Shown: positions 1-8,700 of the stretch, piece by piece
Layout: each line of letters starts with the position of its first letter
Numbering within the stretch: the first letter of the stretch is position 1
DNA from: JACRAO01 sp964490895
Lineage (GTDB): Bacteria > Bdellovibrionota > UBA1018
DNA length: 39,709 nt
Direction: 5' to 3'
NCBI GenBank assembly: GCA_964490895.1
Contig: CAZBEI010000123.1
Location: 1 to 39,709, forward strand
Made by a program: the position numbers and the translations under genes
Notes under the pieces: model-generated
Told to the model about the DNA's origin: nothing
The model's input: only the letters and a program-made list of their open reading frames with translations
Databases searched by the model: none

Positions 1-2
1 TA

Positions 3-308
3 AACTCAGCTTCTCACCTGTGGGGATACCAAAATTATAAAACTTCTGATTATTCTAAAAATTGCTGGTGGGTTGGATTGCTTGGAGCAGGCGAAGGCTG
101 GCACAACAACCATCATGCCTACCCAAATTCTGCAGCCCATGGGCACTTTTGGTGGGAGATTGATACTACTTATTTGGCCATTCGGGTTCTTAAATTTCTA
201 GGCTTGGCAAAGCAAGTAAAGCTTCCGGCTCGGCATTTTATTTCGCCTCCTTTGGAGGCTGTTTCCCCTATGCCTGGAGAAGAATTTTCTTGTTATTCTG
301 AGACCTGA
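3..308 (+). CDS. Fatty-acid (acyl-CoA/acyl-lipid) desaturase, C-terminal fragment
   Basis: The reading frame is open from the window edge (base 3), so the 5' part lies outside. It encodes about 101 residues ending in TGA at 306-308. The fragment contains NSASHLWG and, further on, GEGWHNNHH, the last histidine box of membrane-bound di-iron desaturases of the stearoyl-CoA 9-desaturase type. The family inserts a double bond into an acyl chain in the inner membrane, using a histidine-bound di-iron centre; the earlier HxxxxH and HxxHH boxes must lie upstream. After the last box comes a short cytoplasmic tail of about 60 residues, as is usual. A separate SulP gene starts 22 bases downstream on the same strand, so co-transcription is possible but unproven. 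Identification is strong; the exact substrate cannot be told. Confidence 0.9.
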   Translation, partial: NSASHLWGYQNYKTSDYSKNCWWVGLLGAGEGWHNNHHAYPNSAAHGHFWWEIDTTYLAIRVLKFLGLAKQVKLPARHFISPPLEAVSPMPGEEFSCYSET

Positions 309-330
309 GGCTTTAAAATAAAATGGACAC

Positions 331-2046
331 ATGCCACATCGTTATAAGGAAGCACCTCCTCCACTTTTTCCATCTGTAAAACTTCTTCCTTTTACTGCGC
401 TCAGAGAAAAACTAAAAGAGGGGTATGGATTTTCTGATTTTCGCTCGGATCTCATGTCAGGTCTCATCGTAGGCATGGTCGCTATCCCTCTTGGAATGGC
501 TTTGGCGATAGCCAGTGGAGTTGCTCCGCAACATGGACTTTATACGGTCATTATAGGTGGGAGCGTGGTTGCCCTCTTGGGAGGATCTCGATTCCAAGTG
601 ACAGGTCCAACTGCAGCCTTTGTGGTGATCCTTGCGCCCATTGCGCAAAAGTTTGGATTAAATGGTTTGCTTATGGCTGGACTCATGGCTGGAATTTTAT
701 TGGTTGCCATGGGGATGGCTAGGATGGGAAAGCTGATCCAGTTTATTCCCTATCCTGTGACCACTGGATTTACAGCAGGCATTGCTGTTGTGATTGGGAC
801 ATTGCAACTCAAGGATTTTTTTGGATTACAAGTTCCAGAAATGCCAGATCGATTTATCGGAAAAGCGATAGCTTTAATCCATGCAAGTAGCACATTTTCT
901 CTGACAGAACTTGCCATCGGGGCAGGCACTCTTTTTTTTCTTGTGATTTGGCCAAAACTCAACCAAAAAATTCCGTCTCCTCTGGTGGCCTTAACAACAG
1001 CAACTGTTTTTGTGACATTTCTAAAAAGCATGTTTCCTACACTTCAAATTGCAACTATTGGAAATCGTTTTAGCCCCGGAATTCCGCAGACACTCCCCCA
1101 TTTTCAGTTGCCTTGGAGTGCTTTTGGATCTGGCCAGCTCTCGTTTGGAGCTCTCGAGTCGCTTGCTCTCCCTGCATTTGCCATTGCAATGTTAGCAGCC
1201 ATTGAGTCTCTATTGTCCGCAGTGGTGGCTGACGGCATGGCCCAGACCAAGCATGATCCCAATGCAGAGCTTGTGGCATTGGGAATTGGAAATATGCTTT
1301 GCCCTTTTTTTGGTGGAATTGCGGCCACAGGAGCTATTGCACGAACAGCGACCAATATTCGCTTTGGAGCAAAATCACCTTTTTCGGCCGTAATTCACTC
1401 CCTCTTTGCGTTGGCTACCATTCTTCTTTTTGCACCCTTTATTTCCTATCTGCCCATGGCAGCTCTCGCAGCGCTTTTGTTGCTTGTGGCTTACAACATG
1501 TCAGAGATAAAGCATTTTTTCCATATTCTGAGAGTAGGTCCCAGAAGTGACATGATCGTATTGTTGCTTTGTTTTTCCTTCACTATTTTTTTCGATATGG
1601 TTGTCGGAGTCACATTTGGGATTTTGTTGGCTGCACTCTTATTTATGCGAAAAATGGCTGCTACCACTTTTACTCAAATCCTGCCAGTGGAGAAGCACTC
1701 TTATATCAAAGAGTCTATTCCTCATGATTTTATGATTTATGAGATTGCGGGCCCTCTTTTTTTTGGAGCGGCTGAGAACGCAATAGAGGCCGTCAGTAGC
1801 ATCACGGATCATATTCGGGTGGTTATCCTAGTCCTCCAATATGTGCCCATGATGGATGTGACGGGGCTTGTCGCTTTGGAGAGCGCCCTCCATAAGCTGA
1901 CCACCCATAATCGCAGGGTGTATTTGGTGGGGGTGCAAAAGCAACCCGCAGAGCTCATCAAAAAATCAGGACTTGACCATTATCACGGAAAAGTCGAAAT
2001 CTGTGGCACGGTGGACGAGGCTATAAAAAAATCAATGAATTTATAA
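331..2046 (+). CDS. SulP-family anion transporter with C-terminal STAS domain
   Basis: A 571-residue integral membrane protein of the SulP/SLC26 family (sulfate, bicarbonate or dicarboxylate transport). Residues from about 40 to 440 are a run of hydrophobic helices. The SulP hallmarks are GPTAAFVVIL near residue 90 and the stretch from DPNAELVALGIGNM to GAIARTATNIRFGA near residues 305-345, closely resembling the DauA/YchM group. The last ~115 residues form a STAS domain, a cytoplasmic regulatory module. Length is normal for the family. The start is the first ATG of the open frame; no strong ribosome-binding site precedes it, so a somewhat later start is possible. The transported ion cannot be assigned from sequence. 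Confidence 0.93.
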   Translation: MPHRYKEAPPPLFPSVKLLPFTALREKLKEGYGFSDFRSDLMSGLIVGMVAIPLGMALAIASGVAPQHGLYTVIIGGSVVALLGGSRFQVTGPTAAFVVILAPIAQKFGLNGLLMAGLMAGILLVAMGMARMGKLIQFIPYPVTTGFTAGIAVVIGTLQLKDFFGLQVPEMPDRFIGKAIALIHASSTFSLTELAIGAGTLFFLVIWPKLNQKIPSPLVALTTATVFVTFLKSMFPTLQIATIGNRFSPGIPQTLPHFQLPWSAFGSGQLSFGALESLALPAFAIAMLAAIESLLSAVVADGMAQTKHDPNAELVALGIGNMLCPFFGGIAATGAIARTATNIRFGAKSPFSAVIHSLFALATILLFAPFISYLPMAALAALLLLVAYNMSEIKHFFHILRVGPRSDMIVLLLCFSFTIFFDMVVGVTFGILLAALLFMRKMAATTFTQILPVEKHSYIKESIPHDFMIYEIAGPLFFGAAENAIEAVSSITDHIRVVILVLQYVPMMDVTGLVALESALHKLTTHNRRVYLVGVQKQPAELIKKSGLDHYHGKVEICGTVDEAIKKSMNL

Positions 2047-2080
2047 AAATTCACTTTTTGTGATAAACTCACATCCAAGC

Positions 2081-2398
2081 ATGATCCATTATTTATTTGA
2101 AGTTAAAACCCCTCTTGGTTTTTCAGTAAGGTGTTCAAAGTCTTATTGGCTTTTTATCGTCACAGAAAAACATCCGGTTTTATAAGGACATGAAAATGAC
2201 ATACAAAAAGTATTATCAGATCCAGATGAAATTAGAAAAAGTAAAAGAGATCCTCATGTTTATTTGTTTTATCGAGGATTAAAACCACGTTGGCTTTGTG
2301 CTGTCATCAAATTAGAAAATGATCCTGGTTTTTTAATTACAGCCTATCCAACAGACTCAATTAAGGTGGGCGAATCTATATGGAAAAAATCAAAATAA
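2081..2398 (+). pseudogene. DUF4258/RelE-like toxin-type protein broken by an in-frame stop
   Basis: Reading from ATG 2081 gives about 34 residues beginning MIHYLFEVKTPLGFSV and reaching EKHPVL, then TAA at 2183-2185. The same frame stays open to the natural stop at 2396-2398 (GHENDIQKVLSDPDEIRKSK, then YLFYRG, LCAVIK, FLITAYPT). This is the pattern of a roughly 105-residue family with an EKHP..G...V...L.DPDEIR core that I recall as DUF4258/PBECR-like small nuclease-fold proteins, often paired with DUF2283. The stop interrupts an otherwise continuous family match, and no frame change is needed to read through it. The 3' end overlaps the DUF2283 start by 19 bases. It is either a decayed toxin-like gene or a sequencing error; the family name is held with moderate confidence. 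Confidence 0.72.
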
Positions 2399-2607
2399 TT
2401 CACGATAGCATTGCACATACATTGACTATTTGGATTGATAACCCAAAAAAAGAGACCATTTGCGAAGAAAGTTCTGAAGAAGTCATTTTCATGAAAGATA
2501 AAAATGGAAAAATCATTGGAGTTGAGATTTTGAATTATAAATCTAACCATTTAGATGCGAGTCTTATTGTGGAAACAATTGTAAAAACTGCTGACGTAAC
2601 AACTTGA
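2380..2607 (+). CDS. DUF2283 family small protein (probable partner of the broken upstream gene)
   Basis: A 75-residue acidic protein with the DUF2283 pattern: an early YD-like segment with TIWID, then EEVIFMKDKNGKIIGVEIL, where the D-x-x-G-x-I-x-G-x-E-I-L strand-turn-strand is the family signature. Function is unknown. These genes are commonly found beside small toxin-like genes, and here it overlaps the end of the interrupted gene by 19 bases, so the pair looks like a two-gene module. If the upstream gene encoded the active partner, this one may now be an orphan antitoxin or chaperone-like component. It ends one base before the convergent GT-C gene. Confidence 0.75.
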   Translation: MEKIKIIHDSIAHTLTIWIDNPKKETICEESSEEVIFMKDKNGKIIGVEILNYKSNHLDASLIVETIVKTADVTT

Positions 2608-2608
2608 A

Positions 2609-4210
2609 CTATTTTTTTAACCTCACGTCAAAAATCCGAGTGCCCTCAGAGTCATAAAATTTCGGGAAGTTTTGATTAAAGTATTCTAAGTTTGGATGGT
2701 ACTTGTACATCTCAGAAGGACCCACAAAGACATAGCTGATGTAATGAACTTTGAGGAGGTCTTTGGCTTGTTCTCCTCCTTTATAAATGAGGGCAATGTC
2801 CTTTTCGATTGGATCATAGTCAAAGCCAAAGTTAAGTGCCCAGGCTGTGTAGCCCAGTAAAATGGGACGAGCCCCTAAAGCCATGACCAGGTGTTTGTGA
2901 TCTGTGTTTGTAACAAATCGAGCGAGAGGGTCCGTTTTGTCTCGAATGACTTTTGCAATCTCAATTTCTTTTTGAGTGAGCAATTGGTGGGTGTGCGAAT
3001 CCACTCTAGAGAGGCGGATGAGCTCAAGAGCTCCTGTCAAGGTGAGAGATAAAATAGACAATAGAACAATCCCTTTGTGTCGAGTCCAGCCCTCCGAAAA
3101 CGCTTTTACACTCAAAGCGCAAAATCCGACATAACTCCACATAAAAAATTTAGAATTGTCCCACTGAATGGGCTGAAATTGAATGAGATTGGCCAATAAA
3201 AATACTAAAAAAAATCCAGAAAAAAACCAAACAGCTTCTTTATCCTTGTCTTTTAGAAATTTCAAAAATCCGAGGCTCGCAAAAATTAAAATAAAACCCC
3301 AAGCCTGCAGCCAAAAAAAGAGCCAATCCAAAATATCTTTTGCAACAAATCCAGGTTTTAAAAAAATAAAATGATTACTTTTAATTCCCCCAGAAATGAA
3401 AATGAGGTAGAGAATGCTTGCTAAACTAAAAGCAGGGAGGCAAAAGTAAATCCATCTTTTCCAATCTTTTCGGTGAAATAAAAAATAAGGCGCTAAAATG
3501 ATGGCCCAGATCATGAGGCTATGCATGTGCGCAATCGGCAAAAGACCAAAGAGCAAACCACAAAGGACTAGGGTAAGTTTGTGTTTCTGTGTCAGTAAGC
3601 CCAAGACTGACCAAAGGGTCATCACCATGCCCAATAAAAAGGCCCTTTGGGGGAGTAAAAAACCTACCAACAAATTACTAGAGTACCACCCATAGCTCTC
3701 CAGGCGCGAGTACTCTACGGGGGGGTTGAGCAGGTGATCTAATTTGAAATCAAATTTTAGAAACCCCAAACCCCCAGACAAAAAAAGCAAAGAGAGAGCT
3801 AGGAGGGCCTGAGCCTTTGAGCGAAGGAGTCGCTCAAAAAATTTAAAAAGTCCTAAAACAAGCAAAATCGAAAGCACAATAGAGGGAAAAATAAAAGAAG
3901 TGGGGATAGAAAATCCAACCCGCATCATTAGACCTGATATCAGGTTGGTCAAAAAAGCATACGTGAGTTTTCCATCGGCAAATATTGGGTGATAGGCAAA
4001 CCAAAGGTGAGGAGGTTTGGTTGCAAAAATCTGGGCCATACCAAGGTGCAATGCCCAGTCTGACCAGAGGTGTTCGTGGCCGACAAAAAGGCCCTCTTTG
4101 CGAAGAGAAATACTGCGTAAGAAAAAGTGAGCGAGGTAGGCCATCCAACTGAGTAAGCCGAGGTAGATAAAAAGAGAAGGTTTCACTTTTCTGAGCATGC
4201 AGTATCTCAT
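2609..4210 (-). CDS. Polytopic membrane protein, GT-C glycosyltransferase-like
   Basis: A 533-residue protein with roughly ten hydrophobic helices. After the first helix comes a loop with SDWALHLGMAQIFA, the acidic first-loop arrangement typical of GT-C enzymes that use polyprenyl-phosphate sugars. The last ~120 residues form a soluble domain (TNTDHKHLVMALGARPILLG, then YDPIEKDIALIYKGGEQAKD and ISYVFVGPSE) that recurs at the C-terminus of bacterial DUF2298/GT39-like membrane proteins. It probably transfers a sugar to a cell-envelope acceptor on the outer face of the inner membrane; donor and acceptor are unknown. It starts 5 bases after the stop of the ATPase gene on the same strand, so the two are probably co-transcribed. 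A start four codons later (MLRKVK) is equally plausible. Confidence 0.68.
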   Translation of the reverse strand: MRYCMLRKVKPSLFIYLGLLSWMAYLAHFFLRSISLRKEGLFVGHEHLWSDWALHLGMAQIFATKPPHLWFAYHPIFADGKLTYAFLTNLISGLMMRVGFSIPTSFIFPSIVLSILLVLGLFKFFERLLRSKAQALLALSLLFLSGGLGFLKFDFKLDHLLNPPVEYSRLESYGWYSSNLLVGFLLPQRAFLLGMVMTLWSVLGLLTQKHKLTLVLCGLLFGLLPIAHMHSLMIWAIILAPYFLFHRKDWKRWIYFCLPAFSLASILYLIFISGGIKSNHFIFLKPGFVAKDILDWLFFWLQAWGFILIFASLGFLKFLKDKDKEAVWFFSGFFLVFLLANLIQFQPIQWDNSKFFMWSYVGFCALSVKAFSEGWTRHKGIVLLSILSLTLTGALELIRLSRVDSHTHQLLTQKEIEIAKVIRDKTDPLARFVTNTDHKHLVMALGARPILLGYTAWALNFGFDYDPIEKDIALIYKGGEQAKDLLKVHYISYVFVGPSEMYKYHPNLEYFNQNFPKFYDSEGTRIFDVRLKK

Positions 4211-4215
4211 TATAT

Positions 4216-5382
4216 CTAAGTGGTATTAAAGTTTAAAGCATTCTCAATTTGCTTTGTCCTCAAAAAATCTCGTACATTTTTTTGATCAATCACAAGCATG
4301 GGGCAGTCTAATCCACATTGTTTTAAAGTTTCTTTTGAGGGTAATCGTTTAACGCGGCCGCTTTTTACTTCGATAGCTAATAGGGGTACGTTCTCATCTG
4401 TGATGATAAAATCCATTTCGTAGGGATCTTCTCTCCAGTAGTTGAGAGTATGTTTTTGTCGCCCATAAAGCAAATTTGCCAAATGACTGCCCACAAGATT
4501 TTCAAAAACAAATCCTCTTAAACCCTCTTTTGAAACAGCTGAATCAACCAGAGCAGGATTTGGGATAATCCATTTTGGGCGTGAACGTTTCACTTGGTGA
4601 GGGTGTTTGGAAAATTTGGAGAGAGGGATTAAAACAAAAGCCATATGTAATAGTTCTGCATAATGAACCAGGGTGGCCGAATTTCCTTTTCCTTGCAAAT
4701 GACCTAAAATTTTTTCGTAGCTCACAATTTGGGAAGGCAGTTTTGATACATACCAAAAAAGCTGTCTGAGCAGTGCGGGTTTATCCACTGCATGAAGCGT
4801 TAAAATATCTCTTCCTAATGTGGTCTCAATAATGCTGTTTTGAATATAATCTAAGCACCTGGCTTCATCATCCTTGAGAGAATAAACTTTTGGATATCCC
4901 CCCCAGCGCACATAGTCTTCTAACGTTGCATCGAATGTTTTTTCGCATTCTGCGAAAATCCAATGTGGCAAGAAATTGAGCTCAAACCTTCCTGTTAGGC
5001 TTTCTGAGAGCCCTTTTTCGATTAAAATTGCAGAACTTCCTAAAAGCCATATATTCATTATTTTTTTAGACCTTTGGTCTTCGTCCCAAAGCATTTTTAT
5101 AGTTTCTGACCAGCGTGGAATTTTTTGAATTTCGTCTAAAATTAATGTTGGGTTCTCCGTCTTAAGATTTCGAGCTTTGTCCCAATGAGTGATGATAAAA
5201 TCAGGGGTAGGGGGTGACGGCAAATCAGCAGAGGCATAAAGAAAACTGTTTTTATTCAGCTGCCCAGCATATTCTGTAACCAAGGTGGTTTTTCCTACTT
5301 GGCGAGGACCCAGTAGGACTTGGATGAGATTTTTTGGGTCTTTCCAGTGTTTTTGGATAGATTCAGACAAAATTCTACTCAT
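4216..5382 (-). CDS. AAA_14 / DUF4143 ATPase (copy 1 of 3)
   Basis: A 388-residue protein. The N-terminal P-loop ATPase has GPRQVGKT at residues 25-32 and a Walker B LILDEIQK with D83/E84. The C-terminal DUF4143 region ends in a PD-(D/E)xK nuclease-like pattern: YEMDFII, then LLAIEVKSG (an E-x-D ... E-x-K arrangement). The biochemical role of the family is not established; such genes are common, patchy and often near TA or defence genes. It is clearly paralogous to the ATPase at 26921-28075, sharing ESLTGRF and the EDY-R-GGYP stretch, and more distantly to the one at 30750-31919. Unlike those two, I find no direct repeats flanking it. A 22-bp inverted repeat lies between its start and the divergent PMT gene. 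Confidence 0.9.
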   Translation of the reverse strand: MSRILSESIQKHWKDPKNLIQVLLGPRQVGKTTLVTEYAGQLNKNSFLYASADLPSPPTPDFIITHWDKARNLKTENPTLILDEIQKIPRWSETIKMLWDEDQRSKKIMNIWLLGSSAILIEKGLSESLTGRFELNFLPHWIFAECEKTFDATLEDYVRWGGYPKVYSLKDDEARCLDYIQNSIIETTLGRDILTLHAVDKPALLRQLFWYVSKLPSQIVSYEKILGHLQGKGNSATLVHYAELLHMAFVLIPLSKFSKHPHQVKRSRPKWIIPNPALVDSAVSKEGLRGFVFENLVGSHLANLLYGRQKHTLNYWREDPYEMDFIITDENVPLLAIEVKSGRVKRLPSKETLKQCGLDCPMLVIDQKNVRDFLRTKQIENALNFNTT

Positions 5383-5423
5383 CTTTTACTTGTTAAATCA
5401 ATGAGATGCACTAGTCAACAGAT

Positions 5424-5445
5424 TTTCCGAGCTGTAGCTCGGAAA
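5424..5445. promoter_or_regulatory. Perfect inverted repeat between divergent genes
   Basis: The arms TTTCCGAGCT and AGCTCGGAAA (10 bp each) are separated by GT. The repeat lies 42 bases upstream of the ATPase start and 65 bases upstream of the PMT-like start. There is no T-tract on either side, so it is more likely an operator or a cruciform site than a terminator. Confidence 0.45.
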
Positions 5446-5509
5446 GTGATAATATTCTTGCCATAATTTCACTGAAGCTACAAAGTGGATCATAAAGACA
5501 ATATATTTT

Positions 5510-6883
5510 ATGAGTAAAAAAAAGAAAGTACAAAAATTAGAAATTTCTAAACAAAGACAAAGTTTTTTATACGAAAAAAATATAAATAAAAATTTAGCAA
5601 CAAAATCACCAGAAATACCCAGAGGTCAAAACCCCTCCTGGCACTACGTGCTTATTGTTTGCCTGATAGTACTTGGATATTGCTTTAAAATTTACCACCT
5701 CCACGAACCCCCAAAGTTTTATTTTGACGAAGTTTACCATGGATTTACAGCCACTCAGTATCTGCATGGAAACGTGCAAGCTTACGATCCCTGGGCCAAA
5801 CCCCCCAAAGATGTGGCTTTTGAGTGGACTCATCCTCCTCTAGCAAAGCTCATCATGGCTGGTTTTATGCGTTTATTTGGAGAAAATAGTTTGGGGTGGC
5901 GATTGGGGTCCGTGCTTTTTGGCTCTCTTGCTACAGTTTTATCTGGAGTTTTGGCGTTTCAGCTTTTTGGGTCTACTTGGATTGCGCTACTGACTGTTTT
6001 TTTTCTCACCTTCGAAAATCTATTTCTAGTCCAGTCGCGTATTGCCATGAATGACATTTATTTTGTGTGCTTTATGCTTTTTACGCTCACACAGTACATT
6101 TCCTTCAAAAAAAATCCAAGCAAGACACTCCCACTCGTTTTAACGGGCATGGGTCTTGGGCTTGCGCTTTCGACCAAGTGGACTTCGTTTTTCCTGGCTT
6201 TCATTTTGGCTCTGGATTTTATAGGTACTGAACTCTGGAGTGGGAGATTTTCAGGAACTAAAGTGTATTTTAAAATTTTTTGTTTGGGTCTTGTTTTTCC
6301 GGGTCTTATTTATTTGGCCTCATACGCTCAATTTTTTATACTGGGAGGGAGCTGGGATCAGTTTGAGAAATTGCAGGGACAGATGTGGTATTATCACAGC
6401 CAACTCAAAGCCACACACAGTTACCAGTCTATCCCCGTTCAGTGGCTTTTTAATTTGCGCCCCGTTTGGATGTCTACTGATTATTCTCAACCTGAGATGG
6501 CTCGAAATATTTATAACCTAGGGAACTTAGTGATCCTATGGAGTGGTCTTGTGGCGGTTTTATGGGGCCTCTTTAAAACATCTTGGAGTTGGGAGAAGGG
6601 GTTTCTCTCCCTTTGTTATTTTATGTTTTGGGTGCCCTGGATTTTTTCTCCACGGATTATGCTGTTTTATCACTACTTGCCTGCCATTCCATTTTTATGT
6701 ATTTTTTTATCCCTGTGGGTAAACTTTCTTTTAAAACAAAAGGGTTGGCGCGCATCCGTGAGTAAAGGCATTTTGGTCTGCTCCGGCCTTTGGTTTTTGG
6801 TCTACTACCCCAATTCTGTAGGAATCCCAGTGCCTAAAAAATTTGCAGAAATTGTTTATTATTTGATTCCCAGTTGGAAGTAG
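5510..6883 (+). CDS. Dolichyl/polyprenyl-phosphate-mannose protein mannosyltransferase-like (PMT, GT39)
   Basis: A 457-residue membrane protein. After a basic N-terminal tail of ~45 residues comes the first helix, then YFDEVYHG with the D73/E74 pair that serves as the GT39 catalytic/metal site. EWTHPPLAKL follows (HPP at 108-110), the second PMT hallmark. Further helices and a C-terminal PMT_4TMC-like region (SPRIMLFYHYLPAIPFL) complete the enzyme. Known relatives transfer mannose from a lipid carrier to Ser/Thr of exported proteins, so this suggests protein O-glycosylation at the outer face of the inner membrane. The sugar is unproven. The length is a little short compared with actinobacterial PMT. 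The last 25 bases overlap the convergent methyltransferase gene. Confidence 0.87.
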   Translation: MSKKKKVQKLEISKQRQSFLYEKNINKNLATKSPEIPRGQNPSWHYVLIVCLIVLGYCFKIYHLHEPPKFYFDEVYHGFTATQYLHGNVQAYDPWAKPPKDVAFEWTHPPLAKLIMAGFMRLFGENSLGWRLGSVLFGSLATVLSGVLAFQLFGSTWIALLTVFFLTFENLFLVQSRIAMNDIYFVCFMLFTLTQYISFKKNPSKTLPLVLTGMGLGLALSTKWTSFFLAFILALDFIGTELWSGRFSGTKVYFKIFCLGLVFPGLIYLASYAQFFILGGSWDQFEKLQGQMWYYHSQLKATHSYQSIPVQWLFNLRPVWMSTDYSQPEMARNIYNLGNLVILWSGLVAVLWGLFKTSWSWEKGFLSLCYFMFWVPWIFSPRIMLFYHYLPAIPFLCIFLSLWVNFLLKQKGWRASVSKGILVCSGLWFLVYYPNSVGIPVPKKFAEIVYYLIPSWK

Positions 6884-8019
6884 GGGTATTCCCCCAACGA
6901 TAGTCCAGGCAAGATTTTGTCTGGATTGAGAGGATTTACTCTTGGGCCCACTTTTTCTTTCAAAGTTTGGAGCACGTCTTTGAGAGCGAGTGGAGTACCA
7001 GCAAGCAAGGTTTGCACTCTTGCGAGACCTTCGTTTATTTCACGAAAAATGCACGATGGGATTTGAGTAGTGTCTGGATCAAATTGAATTTCTACTCTAG
7101 AAAATGCTGAACAAAGGGGGCTTTGTTTCGGGTATGGTTTTGTTTTTACTGCCCACAGGATGGGATTGGCGCAAAGCTCTAATAAGTCGTCTAAAATCTG
7201 TAATTTTGTCCAAGTGGGGAGGGCGCCCGTTTCAGGAAAAATTTCTGTCAAAAAAGCAGACTGTGAGGTTTTATTCTGGGATTCTCCAACGAGTTGCAGC
7301 GAAGCGTCGTCAAACGCTTTTTCCCACTCCAGGGGGCCGAGTGGATTTTCGAGGGCATGAAAAAAAGAGTCGATCAAGCCAGCTTTTTTATGTGTCTCTG
7401 GATGGCTTTCGAAACAAGAGCGAATGGGATGTGTGGCCGGAAGCAGTGTGAGGGTTTGTTTTGCTTTTTTATAAAGCTCTGGTGTGTGTGCTGAAAGCCC
7501 CTGGAGTTTAAACCACTGAGCTGCGAGTCTCATCCAAATTCGACTTTGCTTCGGGTAAGTGACAACCCGCAGAAGTCCGTTATCCGAAAGATGAGAGCGC
7601 AGTTTTTTTAGTAATAAACTGGGTTGGTCTGAGTGGTGTAAAAGATTCGAAGCCAAAACATAGTCAAAGCTTTCGCCCTCCCAGTCTTTTATGTCCGCAT
7701 GGACAAATGTAATAGGAGGAAGTTTTCTAAAGAACCGAGCCCATTTGACCCTTTGACGGAGGATCTCAAGCGAGTGGTGGCTGAAATCAAGCGCCACAAT
7801 GGACTGCGCTAACGGATGTTGGTTTGCCACTACCAAAGCTTCTAGAGTTCCAGCTCCTGCCACTAGAATTTTTTTCCCTGTGTGGGAGTGAACTTCGGGC
7901 CCAAGAAAGCGCATTCCGAACTCATACCTGAGCTCAAGTCCCTGACTTTTCTTTGGTAAGGCAAATCGCGGGACGGGAGGATAGGGGAAGAGTTCGTACT
8001 GGCTTTGGACAGCGTTCAA
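6859..8019 (-). CDS. Class I SAM-dependent methyltransferase
   Basis: A 386-residue protein. Motif I is ILVAGAGTLEALVVA near residues 51-65. Motif II-like acidic VALDFSHHSLEILRQRV follows, then FVHADIKDW, and the motif IV/post region is FDYVLASNLLHHSDQPSLLL, all in the order of the Rossmann methyltransferase fold. The C-terminal ~150 residues are not recognised. The substrate is unknown; the LLHH... loop is common in small-molecule and lipid methyltransferases. The gene overlaps the upstream DUF971 gene by 4 bases, so the two are translationally coupled. It overlaps the convergent PMT gene by 25 bases at its 3' end. Confidence 0.82.
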   Translation of the reverse strand: MNAVQSQYELFPYPPVPRFALPKKSQGLELRYEFGMRFLGPEVHSHTGKKILVAGAGTLEALVVANQHPLAQSIVALDFSHHSLEILRQRVKWARFFRKLPPITFVHADIKDWEGESFDYVLASNLLHHSDQPSLLLKKLRSHLSDNGLLRVVTYPKQSRIWMRLAAQWFKLQGLSAHTPELYKKAKQTLTLLPATHPIRSCFESHPETHKKAGLIDSFFHALENPLGPLEWEKAFDDASLQLVGESQNKTSQSAFLTEIFPETGALPTWTKLQILDDLLELCANPILWAVKTKPYPKQSPLCSAFSRVEIQFDPDTTQIPSCIFREINEGLARVQTLLAGTPLALKDVLQTLKEKVGPRVNPLNPDKILPGLSLGEYPYFQLGIK

Positions 8020-8375
8020 AGCTTTGTCCCATTGAGTTTACACAAATCGTAGAGACGGTCGTAGTGATACATCCCCGTGGAGTGAGCATCGTTCCAAAAA
8101 ATCTGGATCGCATAGCGTCCCACAAGCTCCACCTTTGTGGGCTTGATCTCTGGAGCAATGGAGCTTAGTTTAATTTTTCTCGCCCCTGTGTGTTCGTCAA
8201 TACAAAGTGCGCAAGGGCATTCAAAGCGTAAATTTAAAAAAGGCAGAGAAAATTTTTCTCCCGTGCTCCACACAATGAGTATTTCTGTAGGGCTGTATTC
8301 CTCGATTTGTTTAGGCCGCCTCTGCTGCAAAATGTCATCTGCTTTGTCAGATTTATTCAAAAAATCCTCACACAA
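8016..8375 (-). CDS. DUF971 domain protein (gamma-butyrobetaine hydroxylase N-terminal-like)
   Basis: A 119-residue protein whose core from about residue 25 has the DUF971 pattern: TEILIVWSTGEKFSLPF, then FECPCALCIDEHTGARKI, VGRYAIQIFW and SGMYHYDRL-like (here TGMYHYDRLYDLC). Stand-alone DUF971 proteins are small and probably bind metal or an Fe-S cluster through the CPCALC cysteines; they are often near Mrp/ApbC-type genes, but none is seen here. The function is unproven. The 3' end overlaps the methyltransferase start (ATGA), so the pair forms an operon. Confidence 0.82.
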   Translation of the reverse strand: MCEDFLNKSDKADDILQQRRPKQIEEYSPTEILIVWSTGEKFSLPFLNLRFECPCALCIDEHTGARKIKLSSIAPEIKPTKVELVGRYAIQIFWNDAHSTGMYHYDRLYDLCKLNGTKL

Positions 8376-8397
8376 CAGAAGCTAGGTACTAAGAAGC

Positions 8398-8700
8398 TCA
8401 CTGTCTCTGCAATGTATAGAGGCAATCGCCTTGAAGTGTTTGCATGACAGTAACCAGCCTAAAGCTTGCTTTTGCGATAGCCACCACCTTGTGCATAGGT
8501 TCGCTTTGATAAAGTGGATCATCGGGATTGGAGCTGATATTGGGATTCGGTGCCCAGCCCTCAGAACTACAAGGAGCTGTCACTTGGCAAAGTCCCCAAA
8601 TTTTACAGCTATCCCACCTTGCTTTGTTTGACGCTTGAGAGCTTGATCCCACCATCAGTAAAGCTACCAGTGTTCCTAAAAATAGAGATTTTTTTTTCAT
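8398..8700 (-). CDS. Small secreted protein of unknown function
   Basis: The start MKKKSLFLGTLVALLMVGSS is chosen because an AAGGGGG ribosome-binding site precedes ATG 8700; an in-frame ATG seven codons upstream also exists. The product is 100 residues. A clear signal peptide ends around SSSQASNKA. The mature part has four cysteines (CKIWGLC, APC, GDC), a Pro/Asn-rich middle and no recognised domain. It is probably periplasmic or secreted and disulfide-bonded. It lies 22 bases downstream of the DUF971 gene's stop-distal end on the same strand, yet carries its own strong ribosome-binding site. Confidence 0.7.
   Translation of the reverse strand: MKKKSLFLGTLVALLMVGSSSQASNKARWDSCKIWGLCQVTAPCSSEGWAPNPNISSNPDDPLYQSEPMHKVVAIAKASFRLVTVMQTLQGDCLYTLQRQ

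Noticed and set aside
2183..2185. Stop codon recoding (selenocysteine or pyrrolysine) in the broken toxin-like gene
   Set aside because: The codon is TAA, not TGA or TAG, and no recoding structure is seen; a nonsense mutation or error is simpler.
7104..7451. A 115-codon open frame antisense to the methyltransferase gene
   Set aside because: The methyltransferase motifs on the minus strand are convincing and the antisense frame has no domain or good start site.
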